NCBI GenBank assembly: GCA_000727475.1
Contig: KL647309.1
Span: 351,165 to 415,164 of the forward strand
Reading direction: 5' to 3'
DNA from: Sarcocystis neurona
Lineage: Eukaryota; Apicomplexa; Conoidasida; Eucoccidiorida; Sarcocystidae
DNA length: 64,000 nt
Part shown: in pieces, positions 1 to 27,300 of the stretch
How the letters are laid out: each line of letters opens with the position of its first letter
Position numbering within the stretch: position 1 is the first letter of the stretch
The notes under the pieces: generated by a model
What the model saw: only the letters and a program-made list of their open reading frames with translations
Told to the model about the DNA's origin: nothing
Databases searched by the model: none
Made by a program: the position numbers and the translations under genes

Positions 1-1849
1 TCTGTCTCTCGTTGAGGTCCACACTTCTCGGTCTCTCTTCTCTCTCACTATCACTTACTCCTACACGATTTTCTCCCCTCTTCTCTCTCATTTCTTTTCT
101 CTCTGTCTTACTTCTTGTCCCACAAAAAACTTCTGAGATATTTGTTCTCCTCTCTCACTTTTCCTCTCACGACCTCTAATGCAGCTGCTGTCTGTTGGGT
201 GACACTGCTGCTGTTGCTGCTGCTGTTGCTGCTGCTGTTGCTGCTGCTGCTACTGTTGCGTGTGTGGGGTGCTGCTGCTGCGTGTTGGGTGACACTGCTC
301 TCTGCTTCTCTCTCACTCTCACGAACTTCCGTGATATTCTCCCTCTCTCTTTTTCTCTCTTCTCTCTCTCTGTCTCGTTTTCTCTCGTCTCTCCCATTCC
401 CTTTCTCCCGCGAACTTTTATAACATTTGCTCTCTGCCTTCCTCACTTGTGGCCACACAGAGAGAGAGACGTAGCCAGGCATTTGTCTCCAGCGACACAG
501 GCAGACCGACCCACACACAGACGGGATCTCCTCAGACCTTCGGCCCCCTTCTCAGTAGTCACCCAGCCACAGGCGCGGACGCCCTTCCTCACTTCCACAC
601 ACGCAGGTTCACTCACACATATACAAAAGCGTGTGGACAGAGAGTCTGAATTTAACGGCTGTTCTCCACTGCCCCGCATGCGCCCGGGTACCCACGCAAG
701 CGAGAAAACCGTCCCCCACTTCTACGCACTTCTCCCAGCTGCAACACAGAAGCATACAATGCAGCCATATCCCTCCTCTCTCTCTAACAACATACATACA
801 TTTATATATATATATATGTATTATATACAATATATATATATATATTAATGTTTGTGTATAGTTTTCTACACATAGACAGACACAAGAATGTATTTGTGTA
901 TATGTAAACACCTGGAACAAATATGCCGTCATGCGCATACAAGAAGCTACAGCGTCCATATACACACGTATACACACACATATCTATATACACATATATC
1001 TATATTATGCGACACCATACTCATACATTTACATATATATATATAAGGCTGCACCACACCTAAGTACATATATATATATATATACTGAGACGACATCCCT
1101 ATATACACGTACACGTACACATGTTTAGATATCTATCTATATGTATACATATATATATATATTCTGTGATACGTAACCATGTGTGTATATATACACATAT
1201 ACGTGTGTATTCGAATCATTAGCAAAACCATCCCTACGTACACATATATTCATGCATACACGTCTTTATTTATGGCCATATCACAGCTACATAAACATCC
1301 GTATGCACGCGACAATCTGCCGGAGCACAGCCTACACTCCTGCTGCTGCAGCACTACGCATACACCCCTGCTGCTGCTGTTGCTAAGCGCGTTCTTCGCT
1401 GCCGCTGCAGCTCTTCTCGAGCGTAGCCGCTGCCGCATGCCCCCCCCGCTGCTCTGTGCACTCCCCTCTGGCATCCCTCGACTCCATGCTGCTGCCTCTG
1501 CCCTCGCCTGGTGCTGCTCCTACTCTCTCCTGCTGCTACCTCGGCTCTCTCTTGCTGCTGCCTACGCTCTCTCCTGCTGCTGCCTCTGCCTTCGCCTGCT
1601 GCTTCCCCTGCTGCTTCCCCTGCTGTGTCCTGCCGCTGTCCTTTCTCTCTCCTGCTGCTCCCCTGCTCTCTCCTGCTGCTGCTCCTGATTCCTCCTGCTG
1701 ATGCGTTTGTTCCCTCCTGCTGCTGCGCGGGCACTCCGCTGTTGCTGCTGCTGCTGCGCGCGCAGTCCACGCGGCTGCAACGCAGACGAATTGTCCCCGA
1801 CGCGCATGCAGCGGTGCTGGTCGGAGAAGCCCGTGCACGCGGTTCTTAC
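1..1849. other. ADSL intron 8 (left part): CTG runs and TA microsatellites
   Basis: No coding block is seen. 181-300 holds imperfect CTG repeat; 790-1180 is TA/CA-rich with many short self-complementary TATATA tracts; 1338-1770 is a long imperfect CTG/CTC trinucleotide run. The missing C-terminal ADSL exon is not in this stretch. Confidence 0.7.
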
Positions 1850-16583
<14,734 letters not shown>

Positions 16584-17609
16584 GATGGCAACAGGCGCAC
16601 AGTCCTACACACGCATTCTTTCCAAGCATATGGTGTTGCTCGATTGTATCTTGCAGGCCTCTTCGTACACGTATACGTATACTGTATGTCACTACGGGTA
16701 CGCGTTGTACAACCTGTGCGTGTATGTTTGACAGTGTGAAGAGGCACAGACAGAGAAACGAAAAGCTTCCTTACGTATACGCAGGCGCCAATGCGTGAGC
16801 ACCCTCACTACTGATATGAACGGACGAATGTTGGCAGTCGTTTGTTGCGATAATACCTCTGCAGGGCCACACGACATATACAGGATGCGGCGGAAACGGA
16901 CAAGAAGACACTTTTACGTACACAGGAAGACACACAGATATATCTGTAAATATATTTCACTCACGCCCTCTGGATACGTATATTTATATGTATATACGCG
17001 TACTCTATTATTGTTGCGGCAGTGTTCCGCATCTATTTGCACATTACTAGAGAAGCATTCAATCCGGAATTGCAGATGCGGAGAGGTCTGTAGGTCTCAA
17101 CGTAGATTTACGTGCGTCGCAGGGTTGATTCACACTTTTGTAGACAGGCAGAGAGTGAGAAACAGATTACTACGATACGTGTGTATTTGCAGCTACGGCC
17201 GCATTCCAGCCCCCGCAGAATGAGCATTGCTCCAGTAGTTACAGTGGTAGGGCAACACCAGCAGGAGCTAGAGTGTCAGCGCCGCAGCGACTGTTGTTGC
17301 TCAGCTGCGGCAGCAGTACTGATATCTGCTGTTTCACGAAGCAAGGTAGAGTCTTTGTGTAAGCAGCCGGTTGCTAGCTTTCCGGGAACCGTGAAAACGC
17401 AGCAGAAGCAGCGGCAGCACACAGGGCCGCAGCAGAAGCAGCTCCACTACACATCGCCGGAGCAGAAGCAACAGCGGCGTGACAGGGGGTGGTTCTACGC
17501 AGCTTTCTCGAAATGCGTGCCGCGGGAGTGTAGATCCATTTTCCGCAGTAGACGCGGCGCACAACGAGAATGCTCGAATGGAGAAGGCAGCAGTACGCGT
17601 GGGACTGCT

Positions 17610-17877
17610 TTATACTTTGAAGGCAGCTACGGCCACGGCATACTGGCTGGCCGGATCTACTACGTATAATAATCTCTTGCATGGGTTTATGACGAACGAC
17701 CGCGTCTCCTCGTCATCCAGAGAAACTGTTTTGCAGACAAGAACTTGCAGGATCACATCATCTGTCATGATATCCGCATATGTTTCGAAGTTCTCTCTCT
17801 GTGCTGCCACGTCTACATCTATAATTATCGTGCGTCGTTTATGTGTGCCTCTGGCGGACGGTGCTGCTTCACGGGCG
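17610..17877 (-). CDS. Candidate terminal exon of an unidentified gene
   Basis: Open for 88 codons from an acceptor (gccgctgcag, AG at 17878-17879) to a TAA at 17610. The translation has protein-like composition, for example RTIIIDVDVAAQRENFETY and then RSFVINPCKRLLYVVDP. No family is recognised and no matching upstream exon was found; the antisense strand is also open, so the call is weak. Confidence 0.27.
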
Positions 17878-18084
17878 CTGCAGCGGCAGCCGCACAGCCG
17901 ATGGCAGCGGAAAAACGCGAGCTGGTGTTTCACGGCTTAGCTGTTAGTGATGTTGTGTTTCACGTGGTTCCCTTCTTTTAAAGCTGTCCTGAAGTAATTA
18001 AGAAAAGAGGGACAACAAGTCGAACGGGAAGAGAAAGACCGCCGTCTCGACGGCATCGACTCGCACGCACACGTGGCGCCGTCT

Positions 18085-18245
18085 CCCGTTTGCGGCAGCA
18101 GAGCCGCACGAGAAACAGCAGCAAACAGACGCAGACAGCAAGAGCAACCGCAGCAGCACACGGCAGCGGCAGACGGCAGAAGAATCAGCAGCAGGACAGC
18201 AGCAGCAGAGCAGCAGCAAGAGAAACAGCAACAGCACATCAGCAC
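18085..18245 (+). repeat. CAG-rich trinucleotide run
   Basis: Imperfect CAG/CAA/GCA repeat, the only sizeable trinucleotide run in this intergenic region. Confidence 0.8.
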
Positions 18246-19534
18246 AAGATTTACAGTAGCGGAGCGTCACAGGATCACCAGCGGCGAAGAGGCAGCAGAG
18301 GTCACCTACACACTGGAAGAGCTCGCTGCGGAAAAAAGATGCCGCAGCAGCGATAGTGCAATGGGAACAGCATATGCGCGACATCCTCCTGGCAACAGAG
18401 AAGGGAAGAGAGGTCCCCGCATTGGTTGCTTAATTTTCTAACCGGTAGAAAAAGTGCGTGTGACACATCTCATACAGCGTGTCTCTGGATGAGTGTACGA
18501 ACCCTCATGTTTTTGTAAAGGTGGCCAACCATCGCAATCCCAAATGTAGGGAAGGATGTGTATAGACCAAGCAGTGCGTTGCTCCACGTAGATGGCGGGG
18601 AGGTGGCCGCATACGGGACCTGCAGTCGTGAGGTAGTAAAGACGAGGAGGTGAAGATCGGGTCTGGACGCTAGCGTGTGAGTGCCCATACAGAGAAACAA
18701 AGCACTTTCACAGTACGCCTATGTAGTCCGCAAGTCAGGTTTATGGAGACTTGCCTTTGGACACTGAGGGGAGAAATGCACTCCTCCACAGACACTCAGG
18801 GGAAACCTTTGATCTACACGCATTTAGTCAAAGTCGGGCCTGAGGTAGAGAGAGAAGCAGGAAGACGAACACTCAGACACTTCGGCATACACGCATAATT
18901 TGCGGACGTATCGGCAGCCGGGTACGGAGACGCAGAGACACCTATATGCCAAAGGAGATCATCTGGCATCTGTATGTGGAAAAAAGTCGAAGATTTCTAC
19001 GTGCACGAATATGCTGTGTCACCTACTCAGTGTGCGCGGAGTCCTGGCGTATGCAGGGCTCGCGTGATTGAAGGAAGGCTTCTCTACTCAAGATATTCCC
19101 CGTCGAGATACACCGGTATACGTGGATATGTGAGAGTGTGTAAAGAGTGAATTCAGAATAAGATCCAGACGGAGATTCTACAAGGAAGGATTTAACAAAG
19201 ATAAAAGCACTTGTGTCTACGGAGTAGGCCAGTAACTGGTTGATCCGCTTACCAAGGGCGTCGTGGTTGGTGTGCCAATGTCGACAAAGTCTTCGCCTTC
19301 CTTGAAGAAGTAGGTCTGTAGAGGAAGCGGAAAGTACCCCGTAAGACGAGACAGATAAGGACACAAACTCAGCTGTGTTCGTAACCGTGCAACTTTTTGT
19401 CAAGGAATTATATGGACAGTGACGTGAATACAGATATGTATGTATACGTCTGTGTAGATAGATGTAAAAGAGATGCAGTGGTGATTTTAGCGAGTGCACG
19501 GATCCGAAAGTCGCTCATGGCGCTCCGGTTGGGT

Positions 19535-19850
19535 AATGCAACCAGGAGTCAGACGAGAGCTTGTTGTTCTTGTTCTGTAGATTAGCTGGTGTACAGCACA
19601 AGTAAGAATATTATTTTCCGCACGCAATTGATGTTGGAAAGTGACTTCTACAAAAGGATGCTACGACTCAAATCCCTCATTGAACGGAAGAATGCAACCA
19701 GCAGTCAGACGAGAGCTTGTCGTTCTTGTTCTGTAGATTAGGTGGTGTTAAGTACAGGTGAGAATATTATTTTCCGCACGCAGTTGGTGTTTCAAAGTGA
19801 CTTCCACAAAAGGATGCTACAACCCCAAAACCTCACTGAACGCAAGAACC
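19535..19850 (+). repeat. Tandem duplication, 156-bp unit, two copies
   Basis: Copy 1 begins near 19535 and copy 2 near 19691. Shared blocks include CAGACGAGAGCTTG, TTCTTGTTCTGTAGATTA, GAATATTATTTTCCGCACGC and CAAAAGGATGCTAC. Not a simple-sequence repeat. Confidence 0.92.
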
Positions 19851-22289
19851 TGCAAAACAGCTGCGCACTATCATTCGTCCCAGAGCCCTCTTCATCTGTG
19901 TCTAAATTGCAAAGCGCGCAGCTGTCGGAGGGCCGTAGTGTAAACATATCACCCCAGCAGTTCCCCCACCCGATACCTTTGACCTCTGCTATCTGGCCGT
20001 GTGACGTCTCTCCACCAGAAAAAACTAAAATATTCAAGGCAGCTCGCTGAAATTCCTGGACGAACAGTCAGGAATTCGTTCAAGTAAACTCATCGCTACG
20101 AACATCGTCTTGTGGCCAGCAGTACTCTGCGCTACTTCGTATGGTCGTGGACGAACAAGGATCACAATGGTTCTACGAGGCACGAGTACGCTAATAAACA
20201 TGGACATGCATTTATTTATGCATGCGTATCTGGAAGATTGCTCGGATCACCGTAGACGCATATACACACATATATACGTATATTGTCATATATATATGTA
20301 TTTCTACACGCGTAAGTATGTTTCGATCTTATTCCCTTCCCAGCGTATACATGTATGTTGATACGTGTACAAGCGGGTACGTGATACACCTACTGGTACA
20401 CATAGACATTGCGAACGTGTAAATGCACATCTATATATATGTATATATATGTATATATAGAGAGAGACGGAAGCAGATAAATATGTACAGTTCCACATAA
20501 GCATAGGTGTTTCGCCCTTTCTTCCTTCCCTGTCAGTACTCACTTATTTACGCGTATGTAAATATAAATGTGTACACTCGTACGTATACGCGTAGCTGAT
20601 TCTCCAAAGAGAGCCTTCCGCAGGTGTTCCCCTACGCGGCCCATGCAGACAAAGGAAGATACAAAAGACAAGGTGTTCTGCAGGGCGTTTCTTGGACTGG
20701 TGCTGCTGCTGCTTATGCGGACATAGGCACACACTCGTGTACAGCTGGCACACATACAGCAGCGCCGTGCGCTTGTTAGAGGCTATCGCAGGGTGCAGGC
20801 ACACATAACGGTATTTCACTTCGCAGATGCAGCTATCACTGCTGCACCCGCATAAGCACCATGAGGCGTGATGAGCAGGCGCTCTGCTCTTGCCACACAA
20901 ACATGTTTGTGAAGCGAGCCTAGTTTTTTGTGGCTGAACATTGCTGAAATTCTGCAGGGTTCGCTGAAGCCCGCACACCGTTGTCGTTCCTCTGTGATGC
21001 ACCTGTGTCTGTTAACTTGCTCGACGACACCACAAGAAGGGTACAGCGTCGCTCGCGCGTGGCCGCGGGGACCTGCTACGCACTCCTATGCAGCTGCCGC
21101 TTGCATACAACAGTTGCTGCGTTTAATAGCAGGCGCATGCACAGTAGCCAGCGACAGGTGCACACACGGTGCACTTAGCCGTGAAAAGCTTGGTTTGGCG
21201 GGTCGTGAAGAAAGACGAGGTACAAGTGCGACGTGCGCCTTGCTATATGAGGAGCTGTCACTCGTGTATACGTACGTGGTTTACACACGCATATGTAGAT
21301 ACCTGCGTATGCGTATTTGCGTATGTGCGTATCAACTGGGTGTTAAGCGAGGCAGACGGGCGAGTGTTGACGCATCCGTTCATCCTTTCAGGCCCGCGTA
21401 AGCTGGAGTGCAAGCGCGACGATGGGGAGGTGCACAGATTTTGCAGCTGCCTGCAAACGAGATCTGCATGCGCGATCCAGACGTACACGCAGGCAAGGAA
21501 CAGGTTTTTGCACGCGCGCGGCCCCTGCCTGCCTTGGACTGTCAGCTGTGCTCGACTGCCTGTAGCCCATGGGTCACCCAGATAGAAGATTCGTGAGTTT
21601 CGACTTCCTGAAAAGAAGCGCACTACTCGTGTACAACACATTTCACACGAATTGGTCACATTTCTACTTTCCAGCAGCACTTCGCTTCCACCGTGTGCAT
21701 GCAGTGTGCAGAGTCCTGAAACAGCTAGCCGTTTCCTTGCGTGTCGGCTGCCCGAGACGTCCTCCAACTTTCTCGTACGTACGTGCCCTGGATCGATATC
21801 TCGGGCGCTGTCGCACCCCTATTAACACCCAGAAGCATATTCACAGAGCTGTAGATTTACAAACCGTTTGCCAGATATCTGTGTACATGTTGAGTGCGGC
21901 TACATACGTAAAACGCACGGTGCAAGTGAAGCAATGCAAATCGGTACACTGGTAGCAAGAGGAAATCTTTCTTTGCACAAATAGGAATGCTGCGTTGGTA
22001 TAAAAGCGTGCGTCGTATTGGCTGAGAAAGCAGAAACTGTCATTTTCAACGTGTTGTTCTGTAGGTATACGCATCAATATGCATGTGTAGCTGCCGGTGC
22101 GTATAAGGTCGTCCGTCTTCGTGTAAGTGAGAAGTTCTTCCTGCACAGAGGAGCTGCTCGGCGTGTTGTACGTCCGCAACAGGAATCGATGTCGGCATTT
22201 TTACGAAGCCTCGGTTAAAGAAGATCGCCTGCAAAGCTTTTCGAAGAGTTAGAAGACGAGTGCAAGACGAGTGTGTGACTACAATGAGT

Positions 22290-22405
22290 GTTACATAAGT
22301 GGTTCTGAGAACAGAAATAGAAGTGAAAGTTCGGACGAGATGTCGGAGTCTCCTCGGAGAAAAGAGAGGAGAAATGTGTCTCCTTTTCTTCCACTTCTCC
22401 GAACC
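22290..22405 (+). repeat. Diverged dispersed repeat, copy 1
   Basis: Aligns with 23112-23225 in direct orientation: AAGTGGTTCTGAGAAC versus AAGTGGTTCTCGGAAC, then GAGTCTCCT and GGAGAGAAATGT-like blocks. Similarity is roughly three quarters by eye. Confidence 0.6.
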
Positions 22406-22503
22406 CTTTTTAGACGAGTGCCTACACATTCTGCCTTGTCTTGAGGAGAAAGATGACAACGCAAAAAAACTGAACCGGGGAAAGCGGTAGTGTGGAATTC
22501 TGT

Positions 22504-22625
22504 CTAAAATCCTGCTTTGCTAGGGGCGATGCTGGCGAGGACCGCATCTCGAGCAGTGTGCAGATGTTCGTACACTTCTGGACAAACGACAGTCGCTGAA
22601 CATAGACGTGCACGTCTCGCTACAG
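22504..22625 (-). CDS. Candidate terminal exon of an unidentified gene
   Basis: A pyrimidine-rich acceptor (cttttcacag, AG at 22626-22627) opens a 39-codon frame that reads VCPEVYEHLHTARDAVLAS and ends in TAG at 22504. No family is recognised; another frame is also open here. Listed because it has both a good acceptor and a protein-like sequence inside an otherwise geneless stretch. Confidence 0.2.
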
Positions 22626-23111
22626 CTGTGAAAAGTTGAACGCCTGGTGAAGCATGTGTATGCACGAATATCAATTGGCGCATGCGTCTACAACAGAACT
22701 GGTGGAAAATGAAATTCTCCTTACTATTATGCTCGTTTATTTTACACCTGATGGCTGGGGTGTGCGTTCTACGGGGGCACGGCACGCAGTGTGGAGACAC
22801 GCGTGCAAGTGGACCGGCGTGGTGTACGTACACCGCAGCACCGCTTTATCCATGCAACCGGCACGTGTTGACGCACGCCGCTGTCTAGGAGAGCCGACTA
22901 TGCCTCTAAAACGAACTTCTCAGCGCCTACATGTGTATACGTATATATATATATATATGTATATACTCGAACGTTCTAGACGTATACGTTTGAGCCATAC
23001 TTATATATGTCGACGTATGCATCTTTATTGAAAGAAACATATACATATATGTGGAGGTACACACACCCCATCGTCTCTTCCTCTGTGATTCTGCTGAGTC
23101 AGCGGGCAGCT

Positions 23112-23225
23112 GTTGCACAAGTGGTTCTCGGAACAAAAAGAAAAGTGTAGGTTTCAGCGAGACGTCAGAGTCTCCTTGAAGAATGGAGGAGAGAAATGTA
23201 TCGTCTTTTCCTTCAGTTGCGCGAT
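23112..23225 (+). repeat. Diverged dispersed repeat, copy 2
   Basis: Partner of 22290-22405, about 820 bp downstream; see that entry. Confidence 0.6.
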
Positions 23226-24085
23226 CCCGTTTCCTACTTTCCCAAAACGTGAGGCGGGCGGCATATTGCGAGGGGGAGAAGAAGGAAGAAAAGCGTGCGC
23301 GGGCAAAAAGGGAAACGGAGAGAAGACGAGAGAAGAAGAGAAGGAGCACCGTGGCTGAGAGAGAAGCAGAAAAAGAGAAATGTGTCCTAGAAGAAAAACT
23401 AGCAAGGAACAGCAGCAGACGTTTCTTTCACCGATGTTACCGTGCACGCAGCAAAGGTCAAGGGCAGACGAGGAGAAGGTGCTTTTGCCGATACACGCAC
23501 AAAACACGGGCATGCACGCCCACCTAGAAACACGTGCAACACCGCTTTGCTTATATTTATATATATACATATATTTATGAGCGGTATTTGAACGGCGGCG
23601 CAAATGTATACATACAACAGATGTAGATTACGCAGAACTACACAGCAGTTGCCAGTCTGCAAGGCACTATGTCAGCCCCTTCTCCGATGCTACCCACGCC
23701 CACGGCCCACACTTTTTCATACTCTCTTTCCACACTTGATAGATCCGTACATATATACCATATATGTATACGTGTATGTATATATGTATGTACCTGTGTA
23801 TGGATGTATGTATTTATGCATGTGTGTATGTACGCAGGTATAAACGTATGTGCGGGTGCCTGTGTACTATATATATGTTTGTACGCATGTATGTATGTAT
23901 GTATGTTATGTATATATATATATATATATGTGCTTGTCTGCATGGGTATGAACGCGCATATACACAAAAATCTCCTCTTGTAGATTTGCGTCACTCTCCG
24001 TCTTGCGGGGAGGCGTACGGGAGACACGTACCAACACAGAGACACGCGCAACATTTTCTTTTTGAGAAACTGCGAAGTTTTTCTG

Positions 24086-24327
24086 CTAGGCAGTGGCCTT
24101 GGCTGCCTGCGCGATAACAAGTTTCCTTCGCACGTGGGCACAGATGCGGGTAGCCGGGAGATTTCTCTCTGCGATGGCTTGTTGACTGAGTTTCCTGAAG
24201 CAGAGAATGGCCTCTATGGTGGCCACCAGAGGAGCCCAGCTAGCGAGGGCCTCTCTCTGCATGCGCACGAGCAGCTTCGCGGCCTGCGGCTTCAGGAATA
24301 TCATGGTGTGGCCGATCGCAAAGTCTC
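24086..24327 (-). CDS. Myosin exon 11, converter end and neck (residues 749-828)
   Basis: Acceptor gcgccag; encodes GDFAIGHTMIFLKPQAAK, then ALASWAPLVATIEAILCFR and ICAHVRRKLVIAQAAKATA before a TAG stop at 24086. Equivalent to KTMVFLKQTGAKELTQIQRE and the light-chain-binding neck of MyoA. No tail domain follows. Confidence 0.95.
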
Positions 24328-27300
24328 CTGGCGCGCGTCAAAGGAAAAAGTGGGGAAAGTAGTCACCAAATGAGGACAACGGGGGAAGGAGCAGAGCAGA
24401 AGGCAAAAAAAAAGAGAGACACAGAAGCCAAGACGGCGCAGAGAGACAGACAGATACACACGTACACAGAGGGAAGAAGAAATGCTCGAGAAAAGGGGTG
24501 GGGGGATGAAACGAAGCGTGAAAGAACGAGAAAAAGGAGGCGGAAGACAAGCAAAAGAAGAAGAAGAGAAAGCAGCGTCACGTCCATGTGTGGGCGCACG
24601 CATACGCAACAGGGAAGAAGAGAAGGGCGACGGGAAGGTCCTTTCTTAGCAGACGCACAGAGACAGGGCAGAAAGACACGTTCGAAAGACGAGAAGAAGA
24701 GAGACGTAGAGAGGGGGGAACCGAGCAGTGAAAAGAAATCAGAGGGAGCAGCAGAAGCCGAGGAAATGCACGTGGAAGGCAGCAGAGAGACACAGGAGGG
24801 CAAGCGATAAAAGGGAGACCTACGGAGGAAGGAAGAAAGGCAGAAGGAAAAGAAGGGGAGACGAGACAGGAGGAAGACAAAAAAGGGAGGGAGAAGAAGT
24901 ACCGAAAAATTGAAGGGACGGGGGCAGCAGAAACGAGAAGAAAAAGTGCGGGCAAGCGGGCACACGGGGACGGTACCGGGACGGGATCGGTAGAGTGCTG
25001 CAAAGAAAAGTTCAGAGAGGGAGAAGACGGGAAGCCGAAGGACGAAGAAGATGATAACCACGGAAGAGAAAGAATGCGGGGTCCACAAAGGGGAGCAGGA
25101 AAGGAAGAGACAAATGAGAAGCCGAGGCGAGCAGGAACGCAGAACGGTAGAAACGAAGGAGGCAGAAGAAAGACGACGGAGACGGAGACGGAGACACAGA
25201 GAGAGGGGACGAAGAGAGAAAGTGGAGGAGAAATGAGAAATTAAGAGGAAGGGAAGAAGGAGAATAAGAAGAGAGAAGGAAAAGGAAAAGTGGGGGAAGA
25301 AGAGAAGAGAAGAAAGGAAGGCGCAAAAAGAAGGCGCAGCCCGTGCAGCTTCGAGGCAGCGGAAGAGAAAAAGTGACGAAGCAGATCGAAAAGAAAGGAA
25401 GCAACAGAGTGGTGGGAAAAGCAAAGAAAAGCAGCTGCAGAAGAACAGCAGGGAAAATGAGCAACGAGAAAGCAAGCCCCTGCAAAGAGGCCCAGCAGCA
25501 GCGTCAAGAAAAACAGCAGCAGCAGCAGCAACACCTGCAGCAGCAACAGGTGAAGCAGCAGCAGGTGCAGCAGCAACAGGTGCAGCAGCAACAGGTGCAG
25601 CAGCAACAGGTGCAGCAGCAACAGGTGCGGGAGCAACAGGTGCAGCAGCAACAGGTGCGGGAGCAACAGGTGCAGGAGCTACAGGAGCGGCAGCAAGAGC
25701 GGCAGCAGCAGCAACAGCAACAGCAGCAGCAGCAACGACAACAGCACGCAAGAAGGGAGAGACAGATGAACAGCAGCTTGAGGAATTCGAGGAAGCAGCT
25801 GAAGCAACGGCATGTGTAACTCGACAAAATCAGGTGCAGGACTTGGTGAAGGCGCAGTAGTCAAAACTCGACAGAGCAAGCAACAGCTGCAGCAGCTTGA
25901 CGAAGAGGCAGAAGCAGCAGGAAAAATCTAAAAAACCTGTAGCAGCAGCAGCAGAAGCAGCAAGAACTTGAAGAAGATATAACAGAAGCAGTACTCAGTA
26001 ATGCGTAAGGTAGCAGCAGCAGCACGAAGTTGAAGTGGCAGCAGCCGCAGCCAGCATTTTGAGTACGGCAGCAGGAGCAGCCTTGAGGGGCAGAAGTCGT
26101 CGAAGGGAGCAACAGCGAGACACCGAAGAAAGCAACAGCAGCAGCAGCAAAGTTTCTCCGCATAACAGTCGAGCAACACCGGCAGCAGCAAAATGTCTGC
26201 TCCAAGTAGACGAACAGCAGAAGCAGCAACAGAATGAAGGCAACCAAGAGTCGCAGTGCGAGGAGAAAGCGACAGCTCAGAAAGGCAGCAGCACGTGCTG
26301 CCACCTAATAAACATGAGAGCAGAAGAAGAGATGGCGAGAAAACTGAAACGGAGGAAGACCAGGATTAGCACCCGAGGGTGTTGCAGCAGAGGAGAGGAA
26401 CGGCAGAGGAGGAGAGCAGCAGCAGCAGCAAGAAGACAAGAGAGACGTAGCAGGGGAAACTAATGAGGAGGAACGCGAAGCGAAGGTGCAGACTTGAACA
26501 AGTTTGTTGGGACGAAAGAAAGTGAATCGATGTCAAAGAAAACGAGAGTCGAGGCACAAAGAGGAGACAAAGAAAGGGGAAGAAATCAGAGCCTTCGCCA
26601 GCAGCAGCGACCGAGGGAGAGACGTCGGGTCACTGTGCGGACGCCCAGAAGAAGAAAAGGAGGTGGAGGACACCGGAAAAGAAAGGGGGAAAGGAAGGAA
26701 GAATTCAAAAAGGAAAGGAAGAGATTGACCAGGAAGAAGGGGAAGAGGAAGAATATTAAGCAGGAGCAGCAGAGGAAGGCGGGGAAGAAGTGTAGGAACA
26801 GAGAGAAGGGAAAGAATAATAGAGAAGGCCTAACAAGACCTACCCGCTGAAACACGTGCCGAAGCAAGAAGCTGCTCGCAAAGTTCTTTTGCCGGCTTCT
26901 GCGACTTCCCAGCGACAGAAAGGTCCAGAAATTTGAACTGATCGACAAACGCCTGCGCATGCAACAGCAGCAGCGACAGCAGCAGCGACGGCATGGGGAA
27001 GGTACATCTTGAGCCGCAGAGGCAGAAGCAGCAAAGGAAGGAAGTAGAGTTGAACTACTGGAAGTCGCTGCAGACGCAGAAGCAGCGGCCGCAGCCAAAG
27101 AAGAAAAAGCAGCAGCAAAAAAGAAGAAGAGCCAACAGCAGCACCACAAGAGAGAGCAGCTATAAAAGGAGAAAGAAGCAGCAGCAACAGAACAGGAAGC
27201 AGCAGCAGAAGACGAAGCAGCAACAGCAGTAGCAACAAAAGGCGAAGCAGCAGCAGCAGCAGACGAGGTAGCAGCAACAGCAGGAACAGAGGAGGCGGCA

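Larger units (their letters stand above)
16584..24085. other. Intergenic region between ADSL and myosin
   Basis: Separates the 5' end of ADSL from the 3' end of the myosin, which are on the same strand. Composition is mixed, with only short TA tracts (20260-20470, 22930-23060, 23540-23950) and one CAG run (18100-18245). It should hold the ADSL promoter and the myosin 3' UTR, but no element can be named. Two weak exon candidates and two local duplications are listed separately. Confidence 0.6.

Noticed and set aside
17479..18441. Plus-strand frames at 17479-17940 and 18073-18441
   Set aside because: The first is antisense to the better minus-strand candidate exon and has a shadow-like Ser/Arg/Thr composition; the second is dominated by a CAG run.
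24363..25751. Long minus-strand frame (462 codons) rich in Ser, Leu, Phe and Ala
   Set aside because: It is the complement of a polypurine block plus a CAG minisatellite inside myosin intron 10; it has no domain and no codon structure beyond the repeat.
25343..25819. Gln-rich 158-codon plus-strand frame as a gene
   Set aside because: Intronic minisatellite translation without a conserved flank; kept only as a finding.
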